DNA of 64,000 nt, from the NCBI RefSeq assembly GCF_009754945.1, contig NZ_WPIN01000024.1, forward strand, positions 62,001 to 126,000, written 5' to 3'. Below the pieces are notes generated by a model. It saw only the letters and a list, made by a program, of their open reading frames with translations. It was not told where the DNA came from and ran no database searches. Numbering within the stretch: the stretch's first letter is position 1; every line of letters begins with the position of its first letter. Of this stretch, positions 34,778-44,582 are shown in pieces. The stretch is from Spirosoma arboris. GTDB taxonomy: Bacteria; Bacteroidota; Bacteroidia; Cytophagales; Spirosomataceae. The position numbers were made by a program, and so were the translations under genes.

Positions 34778-35584
34778 CTACCCAGCTAGTTGTGTATAGA
34801 GGTTATAATACCGGTCCGTAACGTCTTCATCTTCGACACTGTCGAATTTGTGCTCGGGTAAATCATTCAGGATAGCATTCAGGCTTTCGCTCGACTCTTC
34901 TTCAGCTCGTACTACAGCATCAGCATAGGCCGAACCAATTCGAATAAATCCCTGAAAATCAGCCGTTTTTAACTCAGATAACATCTCATCATCAATATCC
35001 ATCATGCGAGCCTTTTCGATGATGTCACCCTCGAAACGGTGCTCAAACGAATTGTTATAAACCGTGAAAACCGACTTCGTGTCTTTGAACATTGGGTCGT
35101 TTTTATAGGTCGTTTTCAGATACAGTGGAATCAGCGCCGTCATCCAGTCGTTACAGTGAACGATATCGGGAGCCCATCCGAGTTTCTTCACTGTTTCCAG
35201 AACACCTTTGCAGAAGAAAATAGCTCGTTCGTCGTTATCGTCGTAGAAGCGATTTTCTTTATCGTGGAAGACATATTTCCGTTGAAAATAGTCTTCATTA
35301 TCAATAAAATACACCTGTAATTTCGCTGTCGGGATCGACGCCACTTTGATAATCAGTGGCTTTTCATCGTCACCTACGGCAATATTGATACCCGACAACC
35401 GTACTACTTCGTGCAACCGATTTTTGCGCTCATTAATCAGCCCAAAGCGAGGCACCAAAATTCTGATTTCCATCCCACGCTCCTGCATGGCCTGCGGCAG
35501 TTTGCGGACGAAGTCAGCGACATCAGACGTTTTTAAGAAAGGATTGATTTCGCTGGCGACGTAAAGGATGCGTAATTTGCTCAT
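34778..35584 (-). CDS. Starch/glycogen synthase N-domain-like protein
   Basis: The 268-residue protein resembles only the N-terminal GT5 domain of bacterial glycogen synthase (about 470-500 residues in full): SEINPFLKTSDVADFV, then VHCNDWMTALIPLYLK and the following helices. The C-terminal GT1 domain is absent. The sugar-nucleotide-binding KTGG is KTSD here, so catalytic activity is doubtful. Such truncated proteins are usual beside panC in Bacteroidota, so it is probably a family with another role rather than a broken gene. A clear promoter precedes it (35628-35659). Confidence 0.75.
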   Translation of the reverse strand: MSKLRILYVASEINPFLKTSDVADFVRKLPQAMQERGMEIRILVPRFGLINERKNRLHEVVRLSGINIAVGDDEKPLIIKVASIPTAKLQVYFIDNEDYFQRKYVFHDKENRFYDDNDERAIFFCKGVLETVKKLGWAPDIVHCNDWMTALIPLYLKTTYKNDPMFKDTKSVFTVYNNSFEHRFEGDIIEKARMMDIDDEMLSELKTADFQGFIRIGSAYADAVVRAEEESSESLNAILNDLPEHKFDSVEDEDVTDRYYNLYTQLAG

Positions 35585-35627
35585 AAGTAGGGAAGCGTGT
35601 GTTGTCTTGAGAGAACCAAAAAACTTG

Positions 35628-35659
35628 CAAAATTATACAAATTTTTCCCGTATTTCAAT
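35628..35659 (-). promoter_or_regulatory. Promoter of the synthase-like/ridA transcript
   Basis: Minus-strand TAATTTTG (plus 35628-35635) matches TAnnTTTG and minus-strand ATTG (plus 35656-35659) lies 20 nt upstream as -33 box. Confidence 0.7.
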
Positions 35660-35724
35660 ATGTTTTATCCAAAAAAGATACGCTTCCCGTATCATTGCAG
35701 CCGAAAAACAACAAAACACCCATC

Positions 35725-36564
35725 ATGACTCGTTTCGAGACAATTTCCAGTCTTCGTCAGTACTTAACCAGCATTCAATCTGAAAAAACTATAGGTCTCG
35801 TTCCAACGATGGGCGCGCTGCATGAAGGTCATATTAAGCTCATTGAAGCGGCCCGTCAGGAAAATGATTTAGTTGTCAGCAGCATATTTGTCAACCCCGT
35901 TCAGTTCAATAATCCCGACGATCTGGCTCGTTATCCACGCACACTTGAAGAAGACAGTCTGCAACTCGAAGCCGCTGGTTGCGATGTTGTTTTTGCCCCA
36001 TCTGTAGCCGAAATGTACCCTGATTCACCTGCCCTTAGGCTTAATTTTGGGGAGTTAGAAACTGTGATGGAAGGTGCCTTCCGACCAGGTCATTTCAATG
36101 GTGTGGGCATTGTGGTTTCCAAGCTGTTCAATATAGTGCAGCCTAAACGGGCCTACTTTGGCCAGAAAGATTTACAGCAGGTAGCTGTCATCCGCCGACT
36201 CATCCGTGACCTCAGTTTTCCAGTCGAGTTAATCCGTTGCCCAACCGTACGCGAAGCCGATGGTCTGGCCATGTCGTCACGCAATCGTAACCTCACTCCT
36301 GCCGAACGGGAACAGGCCCCGACTCTCTTTAAGGCGCTGACTCTGGCACGCGACTTATTGGCGGATGGGCATAGTCCAGTTCAGGCAAAAGCGGCTGTAA
36401 CCGACATGTTTACTAGCAATCCTAATTTCCGGCTGGAGTATGTCGAGATAGTGAATGCAGATACGCTCCAGATTGCCAATGAAGTGCTCGCACCTGGGCA
36501 AACGGCCATTTGTTTAGCTGCCCATCTGGGCAAGGTCAGACTAATTGATAATCTGGTGTTTTAG
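35725..36564 (+). CDS. panC: Pantoate-beta-alanine ligase
   Basis: The 279-residue protein has the ATP-binding HIGH-like PTMGALHEGH (27-36), the GNQxP-type QKDLQQVAVIRRL segment (about 152-164), and the adenylate-stabilising ADGLAMSSRN (about 180-189). It condenses pantoate and beta-alanine to pantothenate on the coenzyme A pathway. ATG at 35725 (MTRFET) is used; an upstream TTG at 35695 adds 10 residues. It lies divergent from the synthase-like gene. Confidence 0.95.
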   Translation: MTRFETISSLRQYLTSIQSEKTIGLVPTMGALHEGHIKLIEAARQENDLVVSSIFVNPVQFNNPDDLARYPRTLEEDSLQLEAAGCDVVFAPSVAEMYPDSPALRLNFGELETVMEGAFRPGHFNGVGIVVSKLFNIVQPKRAYFGQKDLQQVAVIRRLIRDLSFPVELIRCPTVREADGLAMSSRNRNLTPAEREQAPTLFKALTLARDLLADGHSPVQAKAAVTDMFTSNPNFRLEYVEIVNADTLQIANEVLAPGQTAICLAAHLGKVRLIDNLVF

Positions 36565-36584
36565 GGAGTTGGAATAGCTATACT

Positions 36585-37268
36585 CTAATCCACAATTCGA
36601 AACGCCATTTTGGCCTTAGCCCGTGAGAGTGCATTAAAGTGCCACCACTCGTATTCGATGGAGCTAAAGCCACCTTGACGCATGGCTGTCCGAAGAATTT
36701 GGCGGTTGTCAAGTTGTTTCTGAGTTAATTTTCCAGCCCTTAGAAGTTCATTTTCTCGGGATGGATAGGCTAGTTCGCCGAAGTAATCGTATTTGGTACC
36801 CATGTCCAATGGTTCCCCATCTTTGGTGGCAACTGTCAAATCGACCGCACAGCCGTAGTTATGAATAGACCCCTGGCGCGGATCGGCTACATACTTCCGA
36901 CGTTCCCGTTCCGACAGGTTAGGCAAGGCATTCCAAAGATTCCACTGCGCCGAGCGGGGTCGGGCAGCATCATATACAAGCAACCGCAACTCTGGATGAT
37001 GCGTTTGTAGATATTTACTAGCATCGGCAAGCTTGCGGGCGGCCATAGGTTGCATATACGCCCGCGTAAGGTCGCCGTACACATCTTTGCCTACGAAATT
37101 ATCGGTCGTCGAATACTTTAGTTCGACCTTAATAGTTGGATCAATTTTCTGTACATCCACCAAACCTTGTTCGATCATGGCTCGCTCGACTTTGGGCTGG
37201 GCAAAGAGCGAATGAGCGAGTGAGTACATGAGTGAAAACACTAGTACGAAGACAGAGATTTGCCGCAT
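36585..37268 (-). CDS. VanX-type D-Ala-D-Ala dipeptidase (M15)
   Basis: The 227-residue protein has a signal peptide (1-24) and the M15D signature: SIHNYGCAVDLTV (about 134-146), whose His and Asp bind zinc, and EYEWWHFN near the end, with Glu the general base and His a zinc ligand. Such enzymes split D-Ala-D-Ala; in non-resistant bacteria they usually recycle cell-wall peptides. The nearest genes give no vancomycin-resistance context, so a housekeeping or scavenging role is likely. Confidence 0.88.
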   Translation of the reverse strand: MRQISVFVLVFSLMYSLAHSLFAQPKVERAMIEQGLVDVQKIDPTIKVELKYSTTDNFVGKDVYGDLTRAYMQPMAARKLADASKYLQTHHPELRLLVYDAARPRSAQWNLWNALPNLSERERRKYVADPRQGSIHNYGCAVDLTVATKDGEPLDMGTKYDYFGELAYPSRENELLRAGKLTQKQLDNRQILRTAMRQGGFSSIEYEWWHFNALSRAKAKMAFRIVD

Positions 37269-37428
37269 TATTATGATCAGACAAAATTGGTTTCAGCCAA
37301 ATGTTCATGTAAACTTACAGGATTTCCAAACTGACAGGTGTGAACAGTTGTGACGCATTGCCAATATCCATTGTAGAACAGTCCGACAGCACTCTTTCAC
37401 TCCTTCATTCTTTCGCTCTTTTTAGACG

Positions 37429-38664
37429 ATGGCACTAAACTATATCTGGGTTGCTTTCTTTGTAATTGCGTTTTTGGTGGCATTGGCCAAACTGATTTTT
37501 CTGGGCGACACCGAAATCTTTAAAATCATTGTCGAAGGGTTGTTCGACTCATCGAAAGTCGCTGTTATGGACATTGCCTTGCCATTGGCTGGCGTTATGA
37601 CGTTTTTTCTAGGATTACTCAATGTAGGCGAGAAAGCTGGGGCTATCAACCTTATGGCCCGTATCATTGGCCCTTTCTTCAATAAGCTATTCCCCGAAGT
37701 CCCCAGAAATCACCCGGCCAACGGTCAGATGATTATGAATTTCTCAGCCAACATGCTTGGTCTGGACAATGCCGCAACACCTTTTGGCTTGAAGGCCATG
37801 ACGAGTTTGCAGGAATTGAATCCGAATAAAGACACAGCCTCCAATGCACAGATTATGTTTCTGGTACTGCATACATCAGGTTTACAGATTATTCCGCTCA
37901 GCATTATGGCGCAGCGGGCCATTTTGGGGGCTACCGATCCATCAGACGTGTTTATCCCCTGCGTCATTGGCACCTATGTAACAACGGTTGTTGCACTGGT
38001 AGCTGTCGCCGTCAAACAGCGAATCAACTTGATCAATAGCACTGTATTGGGTTGGCTGGGAGGCATTACGGCCTTAATCAGTCTGGCTTTATGGTACCTG
38101 TCCAGTAAGCCAAAAGAAGAGATCGAAATTATCTCGAAAGTGACCGGCAACCTGATTCTGTTGACTATTGTGGTTTCGTTTCTGTTAGGTGCCTTAATTC
38201 GTAAAGTGCCCATCTTTGAAACCTTTATTGAAGGTGCAAAGGGTGGTTTTGAAACGACCGTGAAGATTATCCCTTATCTGGTCGGGATGCTGGTTGCCAT
38301 TGGCGCATTCCGAAACGCTGGTGCTATGACTTACCTCGTTGATGGCTTGAAATACCTGTTTGCTCTTACAGGTATGAACACTGACTTTACCGATGCCTTA
38401 CCTGTTGCCCTAATGAAACCGCTGAGTGGTGCCGGAGCGCGGGCATTAATGATCGACTCCATGAAACAATTTGGGCCAGATTCCTTTGTGGGGCGCCTTG
38501 TCTGCATCTTTCAGGGATCGGCCGATACGACATTTTACATCGTTGCCCTGTATTTCGGATCAGTGGGTATCCGCAATTCACGTCATGCTATCCCCTACGG
38601 TTTATTTGCCGATTTAGTGGGAGTGATTGCTGGCATAGCGCTTGGTTACTTTTTTTTCCATTAA
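37429..38664 (+). CDS. SpmA/SpmB-type nucleoside-recognition membrane protein
   Basis: The 411-residue membrane protein has about ten hydrophobic segments. Two nucleoside-recognition (Gate) domains are fused: GLLNVGEKAG...MNFSANMLGLDNAATPFGL (about 60-125), and a second half with PLSGAGARALMIDSMKQFGPDSF (about 325-350). In Bacillus the halves are separate SpmA and SpmB spore proteins; in Bacteroidota this fusion is common although the organisms do not sporulate, so the true role is unknown and may be transport. A hairpin follows. Confidence 0.85.
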   Translation: MALNYIWVAFFVIAFLVALAKLIFLGDTEIFKIIVEGLFDSSKVAVMDIALPLAGVMTFFLGLLNVGEKAGAINLMARIIGPFFNKLFPEVPRNHPANGQMIMNFSANMLGLDNAATPFGLKAMTSLQELNPNKDTASNAQIMFLVLHTSGLQIIPLSIMAQRAILGATDPSDVFIPCVIGTYVTTVVALVAVAVKQRINLINSTVLGWLGGITALISLALWYLSSKPKEEIEIISKVTGNLILLTIVVSFLLGALIRKVPIFETFIEGAKGGFETTVKIIPYLVGMLVAIGAFRNAGAMTYLVDGLKYLFALTGMNTDFTDALPVALMKPLSGAGARALMIDSMKQFGPDSFVGRLVCIFQGSADTTFYIVALYFGSVGIRNSRHAIPYGLFADLVGVIAGIALGYFFFH

Positions 38665-38706
38665 AACAGGATTTCACTTCACTATTGGCGTTACCGTATT
38701 CTTGGC

Positions 38707-38749
38707 CTGTAGTTATTGTCACTTGTAGTATAAGAGGCAATAGCTACAG
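38707..38749. terminator. Hairpin after the SpmA/B gene
   Basis: CTGTAGTTATTG (38707-38718) pairs with CAATAGCTACAG (38738-38749), one G-T mismatch; an outer CGTTAC/GTAACG pair also exists. No T-run; termination is only possible. Confidence 0.5.
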
Positions 38750-38898
38750 TAACGTTATCGTACGATCTGCCGTAATCAATTATCGGCAAGGCAAAACTGT
38801 CCCAGGCGCGTTTTTATATCTTTCGACAAGAATTTACCTTTCGATCCTGAGTTGGATATTACGATCAGTATCCGGCATCGGCACGAACCGCAGCCGCT

Positions 38899-38980
38899 GG
38901 CGACTATCGGCGGGTCAATCCGATTCCTTAGGTTGAACTGGATGCCAACAAGCAGATTAGCCCAAAATACGGGGTATTAA
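38899..38980 (+). pseudogene. SusD/RagB C-terminal relic
   Basis: In frame 38899-38961 the translation is GDYRRVNPIP, a TAG (38929-38931), then VELDANKQIS. One extra C (38962) later, the frame reads QNTGY and a stop TAA (38978-38980). This matches the SusD C-terminus (NPIPQ-x-E-x-D-A-N-x-Q/L-x-Q-N-P-G-Y) with one CAG-to-TAG change and one inserted base. A perfect hairpin 39 nt downstream would be its old terminator. Upstream no further SusD sequence could be read. Confidence 0.5.
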
Positions 38981-39018
38981 TCAGTTTTTGACGAGCTATA
39001 CGCTTCATAGTAGTATTC

Positions 39019-39058
39019 ACAAAAACAGCAATCTGGCGTGCCAGATTGCTGTTTTTGT
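39019..39058. terminator. Perfect 19-bp hairpin, old terminator
   Basis: ACAAAAACAGCAATCTGGC (39019-39037) and GCCAGATTGCTGTTTTTGT (39040-39058) are perfectly complementary. It has T-runs for both strands and follows the SusD relic. Confidence 0.75.
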
Positions 39059-39730
39059 CTAAACACATTCGCTAGAAAAATCGGATACATTCTCACCTAT
39101 TATTAACCATTTATAGGATAAACTCAGCTATTTTTTCACTGCTTTTACAAACAATGTAATAAGGGTAAAGCGCAAGTTTTTTATTGAAAAATTTACTGAG
39201 TAGTTTCACGGAATTATACAATTTACTTAAAAATAAATAAATTTCAATATTTATTAAATATTCAATATTTTATATTGCATCATACCATATAATACTATTT
39301 ATATCTTGACATAGCTGAATTTTTCGACATATAATTACCATATAAGTTTAGACGTTCCAGCGCAATGCGCTGAGTATATAAACTCTTATTTATTTTCTCA
39401 TCTGACTCTCACACGGCGTCTTCATTTTCCGTAAAGCAGCAAATAGATAGCTGAAAGTTAGACAATTAAGTATAAATACTCAGTCTATATAGGCAAACTA
39501 TACTAGGGTGAACATACTGATTAATAGTGATCTATAGTCCGTATAACGATCAAAATTATTTTGAGTCTATATAACTACAAGTAGCTATTTAGCCATTTCC
39601 TTGTAGCTGATCATTAAAAACTTAGTTATTCTGAAACAGCTACCTTGTGAAGTGGCCTCAACAGAGGACTTTATTAGAATATTACAAAAAAACCTTTCAG
39701 AAAAATAGTGGCATTTCGTATTCTATACGT

Positions 39731-39738
39731 TAACTTTG
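39731..39738 (+). promoter_or_regulatory. -7 box of the SusC-SusD transcript
   Basis: TAACTTTG matches TAnnTTTG, 47 nt before the SusC start codon. No convincing -33 box was found. A small palindrome TCCCAA-N3-TTGGGA (39741-39755) follows. Confidence 0.5.
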
Positions 39739-39785
39739 TTTCCCAATTTTTGGGACGTTTAGTATAAATTAATCTCTACTTACAA

Positions 39786-42700
39786 ATGAAGAAAATTTTA
39801 TTTGGAAGTTGGCTTCTTTCCTTATTGTTCTGCGTTCCTGTTTTAGCACAGGATGTAGTCGTAAGCGGCCAAGTTACTTCATCAGACGACGGGTCGATCC
39901 TACCAGGGGTGACTGTACAGGTAAAAGGTGCCAATCGGGGTACAAACACCGATGCACAGGGTAATTATCGCATAACTGCATCTGCTAATAGCACGTTAGT
40001 ATTTAGTTTTATTGGCTACACGTCGCAGGAGGCTGCTGTTAGTGGACGATCGACTATCAACGTCGGTTTAAAGGGTGATTCACAACAACTGAATGAGGTA
40101 GTCGTAATCGGTTACGGTACGCAGACCCGTCAGGATGCTACCGGAAGTATCGCTTCAGTTAAAGGGGCTACCATTGCCCAGATGCCTATTCAAAGCTTTG
40201 AGTCAGGCTTAGCAGGTCGATCAGCGGGTGTTCAGATCACGGTTCCTAATGGTATCTTGAACAACCCACCGGTTTTCCGGATTCGGGGTACAAACTCTAT
40301 TTCGCTGAGTTCTTATCCATTAATCGTTGTCGATGGTGTGCCTACCTTCACGGGCGATCAGGGGAATACAAATGCGCCTTCTAACCCACTGGCAAGCATT
40401 AACCCAAATGATATCGAAAGCATGGACGTGGCTAAGGATGCCGCTGCTACGGCCATCTATGGTAGTCGTGCTGCTAACGGTGTTGTTTTCATCACAACCA
40501 AACGGGGTAAGGCTGGTAAAATTCGCGTGAACTATGATGGTTGGGTTGGTTTTTCAAATACCTACCGCTTACCAGAAATGTTGAATGCCAGCCAGTACAT
40601 TAACTTTAAAACAATGGCGGCTGCTAACAACCCAACTGCCACTGCGGTGAAGTTTACGCAAACCAATGATGCCAATGGTAATCCGATCGACACCAAATGG
40701 TATGATTACATTTACCGGCAGGGTGTTTCGCATAGCCATAACCTGAACATTTCGGGTGGTAGCGAGAATACAAACTACTATTTCTCGGTTGGCTACACGA
40801 ACCAGAAGGGTGTTCTCCAGAGAAATGATTTTAACCGGATGAATGCTCTGTTCAATGTAGATAGCAAGATCAGCAAGCTATTCACCATTGGTGGCAAAAT
40901 AGCGATCTCGAATGAGCAAAACCTGTCTGCTGGTACATCGGGCTCATTGAATGGTGAAGCGTATAATACAGCTGGTTTGGGTCGTGTGGGCCTTGTATTG
41001 CCTCCAATCCTCGCTCCATACAATAACGATGGTACATACAATTTGAACGGTTCGGCTATCGGCTCTGCCGCCAACGTAGCGGGTACATCGATCTCTTACC
41101 CAAACCCGTTGCCTATGCTGGATCAGAACCGGTCAAATACGGAGAACAACCACATCCAGTCGAATGCGTATATTCAGTTTAAGCCACTTAGCTGGATCAC
41201 GCTGCGAAGCACCTATGGTATTGATTACCTGCTAGCCGACAACGATCTGTTCCAGTCGCCTATTTCAAGCGATGGCTACAGCTCGGGGGGTAATGCCACC
41301 AGCAGCTTCCGTAAGTTAAAAACCTGGTTGTGGACAAACACCGCGCAGTTTGAGAAGTCATTTAATGGTGTTCACAATTTCAATTTACTGGTGGGTCAGG
41401 AACAACAACGAACAACTACGCTTGGCTATGGCTTGAATCGTCAGACGTTGTCTGATCCGAACTACACCGTCATTCAGGCTGGTTTTGTTACGAACAACCC
41501 TTCTAGCCTTGCTTATAGTGAGAATTATTTATTATCAGCATTTGGCCGTCTGAACTATAACTACAAAGAGAAATATTTCTTGAGTGGTAACCTGCGTCAG
41601 GATGAATTTTCTGCTTTAGGTCAGAAAAAAGGGACGTTCTACGGCGTATCTGCTGGTTGGGAAATTGCTCAGGAAGGTTTCTGGAAATCTGCCTCGCTGG
41701 ATAACATCTTCAGCAGCTTCAAGATTCGCGGTAGCTATGGTAAAGTAGGGAACATTGGTAGCATCAACGACTATTCGCCTTACTCGCTCTATAATTCTGG
41801 TTTATATGGTGGTGCGTCAACGCTGTATTTCTCGGTTGTGGGTAACCCATCACTTAAATGGGAAACCAGTACAAAAACCGACGTTGGTATCAACTTTGGT
41901 CTGTTCAACAACCGGATTACAGGTGAGATAGCCTACTACAAAAATGACATTGACAACCTGATCCTGAACGTAGCTCAGTCTCCGTCTACGGGTATTCCAG
42001 GTACATTGTCGGGCGTTGCATATCCTCCTCAGAACGTTGGAAAGATGTACAACAAAGGTCTTGAGATTTCGCTCAATGCCCGGGTTGTTAACACAAAAAG
42101 TTTCCAATGGAGCTCGAACTTCAACATAACCTTCAATAAAAACGAAGTAACAGCACTGGCTCCTGGACTGAGCGTACTTCAAACGACCACGTCAAGTCTG
42201 GAAACTGTAAACCAAACCGCCCCAGGTTATTCGCTAGGTCAGTTGTGGGTAGTTCGTACAAACGGTGTTGATCCAGCAACGGGCAAACGGATTTTCGTTA
42301 ACTCGGCCGGTCAAAACGTATACTACCAGTATTATGCTCCTTCGGGCCAATACAACTACTCGACTACGCCAGATGGCATGACCAAATATACAAGTCCAAC
42401 GGGCGGCAATTCGATTACGCAGGCAAGCGATGCGGTTATGTATGCAAACGTGAACCCCAAAGTATACGGCGGGTTTGATAACAACTTCAAATTCAAAAAC
42501 TTTGATCTGGGTGTTCTGCTTACTTACCAACTTGGTTTCTCGGTTTATTATGGCACAAACGCTGGTTTACATGACCAACGTTTCTGGAATAATGCAACTG
42601 ATGTTCTGACCGATGCCTGGCAGAAAGAAGGTGATACGGGCAAAAAATATGCTAAGCCAGTATTCAATGATAACGTATCTAACGGTTCATCTTTCCCAAT

Positions 42701-42968
42701 GGATATCAACGTATTCAAAGGAGATTTCCTGAAAGTTCGTTCGGTTACGTTCGGTTACACGCTTCCAGCATCTTTGTTGGCGAAGGCTAAAATGACCAAC
42801 CTACGTCTGTACGTAAGTGGTCAGAACTTAGGTATCCTGACGAAATATCCTGGTCCTGATCCAGAAGTATCGTCGAACGGATCGTCCAGCACAAGTGGAC
42901 AAGGTGTCGACAGAAATACGATCGGCAATGCCCGTACAATCACTGTTGGTCTAAGAGCTGGCTTCTAA
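39786..42968 (+). CDS. SusC/RagA-family TonB-linked outer-membrane protein
   Basis: The 1060-residue protein has a signal peptide (1-22), a carboxypeptidase-like N-domain (about 25-105), the EVVVIGYGTQ TonB-box region (about 106-116), a plug containing the SusC signature NPNDIESMDVAKDAAATAIYG (about 208-230, key residues N-D-I-E and A-T-A-I-Y-G), and a barrel of about 22 strands. SusC forms the channel with the SusD lid for nutrient import. The SusD gene follows after 18 nt. The substrate cannot be read from the sequence. Confidence 0.94.
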   Translation: MKKILFGSWLLSLLFCVPVLAQDVVVSGQVTSSDDGSILPGVTVQVKGANRGTNTDAQGNYRITASANSTLVFSFIGYTSQEAAVSGRSTINVGLKGDSQQLNEVVVIGYGTQTRQDATGSIASVKGATIAQMPIQSFESGLAGRSAGVQITVPNGILNNPPVFRIRGTNSISLSSYPLIVVDGVPTFTGDQGNTNAPSNPLASINPNDIESMDVAKDAAATAIYGSRAANGVVFITTKRGKAGKIRVNYDGWVGFSNTYRLPEMLNASQYINFKTMAAANNPTATAVKFTQTNDANGNPIDTKWYDYIYRQGVSHSHNLNISGGSENTNYYFSVGYTNQKGVLQRNDFNRMNALFNVDSKISKLFTIGGKIAISNEQNLSAGTSGSLNGEAYNTAGLGRVGLVLPPILAPYNNDGTYNLNGSAIGSAANVAGTSISYPNPLPMLDQNRSNTENNHIQSNAYIQFKPLSWITLRSTYGIDYLLADNDLFQSPISSDGYSSGGNATSSFRKLKTWLWTNTAQFEKSFNGVHNFNLLVGQEQQRTTTLGYGLNRQTLSDPNYTVIQAGFVTNNPSSLAYSENYLLSAFGRLNYNYKEKYFLSGNLRQDEFSALGQKKGTFYGVSAGWEIAQEGFWKSASLDNIFSSFKIRGSYGKVGNIGSINDYSPYSLYNSGLYGGASTLYFSVVGNPSLKWETSTKTDVGINFGLFNNRITGEIAYYKNDIDNLILNVAQSPSTGIPGTLSGVAYPPQNVGKMYNKGLEISLNARVVNTKSFQWSSNFNITFNKNEVTALAPGLSVLQTTTSSLETVNQTAPGYSLGQLWVVRTNGVDPATGKRIFVNSAGQNVYYQYYAPSGQYNYSTTPDGMTKYTSPTGGNSITQASDAVMYANVNPKVYGGFDNNFKFKNFDLGVLLTYQLGFSVYYGTNAGLHDQRFWNNATDVLTDAWQKEGDTGKKYAKPVFNDNVSNGSSFPMDINVFKGDFLKVRSVTFGYTLPASLLAKAKMTNLRLYVSGQNLGILTKYPGPDPEVSSNGSSSTSGQGVDRNTIGNARTITVGLRAGF

Positions 42969-42986
42969 TCAAGAAAAAAGAAACAC

Positions 42987-44465
42987 ATGAAAAATACGTT
43001 AAAATATTCACTTGTCGTTGGTTTGACTCTGCTGGGGGCTAGTTCCTGCAATAGAGACTTACTGACTCCAATTCCGCAGACGGCAGTATCTGATGCGTCG
43101 GCATTTAGTACCACAACTCGTGTACAAACTCAGCTTCTGTCGTTGTATGGTGGACTGAAAGATGGTAACTTCTACGGTGGTCGCTATGTGATTTATGGCG
43201 ATATACGGGGAGAAGAATTCATTAACGAACTCTCGAACCTGGTTACCGGCTCAGATGTGTGGGGCCTAAATGCGACCAACAGTGCTACAGCTGTTGTGAA
43301 CACCTGGTACTACGCCTATCTGGCCATCAACCGATGCAACATCTTTATTGATGGTATGGCTGCTGGTGGTACTACGGTTGTTGGTGCTGATGCTTCTGCC
43401 AAATATATTGCTGAAGCCAAACTGATCCGGGCGCTGAGTTACTACAGCTTGCTACAATATTATGCCCGTCCTTATGCGGATGGTAACGGTAGCAAACCGG
43501 GTGTCCCGCTCCGTTTGAACGGAATCAAGGGTGTTGGTCAATCGAATCTGGCGCGTAGCACAGTTGCTGAGGTGTATGCACAAATCCTGAAAGATTTGAA
43601 CGATGCCGAAACAGGCCTACCAGCTACCTACACGGCTGCTTCTGACAATACAACACGGGCGCATAAGAATACGGCCATTGCGTTAAAAACACGGGTGTAT
43701 TTGAGCATGCAGAATTACGCTAGTGTTATTACGGAAGCGAATAAAATTGTGAGCGCTACAGCTCCGTTCAAAGCATCTACTGGTGTAGCGAATCAGTTGC
43801 AACCAGATATTACAACTGTGTTCACAACGTACGCTAACTCGGAATCAATTTTCTCGATGCCGATGACCTCTACTACGGGCGATTTTCCTGGCACACAGAA
43901 TCAGTTGGCGTACTATTATTCGCCTAACGTAGCAAACGGTGGTATTGGTAATGGTGAATATTCACTGAATCCGAAGGGTATCATTGCTGAACCAACCTGG
44001 ACGGCAGCCGATAAACGACGGTCTTTCATCAAGCAGTCGGGTACGGGTGCAACTGTAAAAAACTGGTTGGTTAAGTATAAAACAGCCAGCCCTTATACGG
44101 ATTGGGTACCTGTCATTCGCTACTCAGAAGTATTGTTGAATCTGGCAGAAGCCAAAGTTCGCAGCGCGAATACAGTAGACGATCAGGCTGTTGCGCTGTT
44201 GAATGCAGTGCGTAACCGGTCTGATGCGGCAACTACATTTACAGCAGCTAACTTTGCCACCTCTGCCGATCTGGCCAATGCCATTTTGCTGGAGCGTAGA
44301 ATCGAATTCCTAGGAGAAGGCCTGCGTAACAACGACCTGATGCGCCTGCTTCAAACGATTCCGGCTAAAGGAACGGTGCCTGCTAAAGCAGCTACTGAAA
44401 CAAACTATATCTGGCCAATTTCTGCGTCAGAATTAGCGTTGAATACCCTGGCTACGGATAATTAA
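42987..44465 (+). CDS. SusD/RagB-family outer-membrane lipoprotein
   Basis: The 492-residue protein has a lipoprotein signal peptide with lipobox LGASSC (Cys about 21), then a tetratricopeptide-like helical SusD fold: YIAEAKLIRALSYYSLLQYY (about 142-161) and the C-terminal RRIEFLGEGLRNNDLMR (about 435-451). It ends SELALNTLATDN rather than the usual NPGY tail. It forms the lid of the adjacent SusC transporter. A terminator follows. Confidence 0.93.
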   Translation: MKNTLKYSLVVGLTLLGASSCNRDLLTPIPQTAVSDASAFSTTTRVQTQLLSLYGGLKDGNFYGGRYVIYGDIRGEEFINELSNLVTGSDVWGLNATNSATAVVNTWYYAYLAINRCNIFIDGMAAGGTTVVGADASAKYIAEAKLIRALSYYSLLQYYARPYADGNGSKPGVPLRLNGIKGVGQSNLARSTVAEVYAQILKDLNDAETGLPATYTAASDNTTRAHKNTAIALKTRVYLSMQNYASVITEANKIVSATAPFKASTGVANQLQPDITTVFTTYANSESIFSMPMTSTTGDFPGTQNQLAYYYSPNVANGGIGNGEYSLNPKGIIAEPTWTAADKRRSFIKQSGTGATVKNWLVKYKTASPYTDWVPVIRYSEVLLNLAEAKVRSANTVDDQAVALLNAVRNRSDAATTFTAANFATSADLANAILLERRIEFLGEGLRNNDLMRLLQTIPAKGTVPAKAATETNYIWPISASELALNTLATDN

Positions 44466-44483
44466 TTCGATAGATTGGAGTTT

Positions 44484-44523
44484 ACAAAAAGAGGCTGTCT
44501 CGAAAGAGGTAGCCTCTTTTTGT
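44484..44523 (+). terminator. Terminator of the SusC-SusD operon
   Basis: ACAAAAAGAGGCT (44484-44496) and AGCCTCTTTTTGT (44511-44523) are perfect 13-bp arms with a 14-nt loop and T-run. Confidence 0.85.
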
Positions 44524-44582
44524 ATGTAGATCAGTTACTGGTCAGAAATACGTATTTTAGAGGATTGCTACCGCCATTGATT

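Larger units (their letters stand above)
38665..39785. other. 1.1-kb AT-rich gap before SusC
   Basis: No intact gene. It contains a 12-bp hairpin (38707-38749), a SusD-like relic (38899-38980), a 19-bp perfect hairpin (39019-39058), then about 700 nt of strongly AT-rich DNA that ends in the SusC promoter. Confidence 0.6.

Noticed and set aside
36585..37268. Vancomycin-resistance cassette
   Set aside because: Only a VanX-like enzyme is present; no VanH, VanA or two-component genes adjoin.
38685..38936. 83-codon open frame after the SpmA/B gene
   Set aside because: No recognisable protein; a SusD relic is readable in another frame of the same stretch.
44475..44582. Upstream extension of the S8 peptidase
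   Set aside because: It crosses the SusD terminator hairpin and precedes a good signal peptide at ATG 44583.
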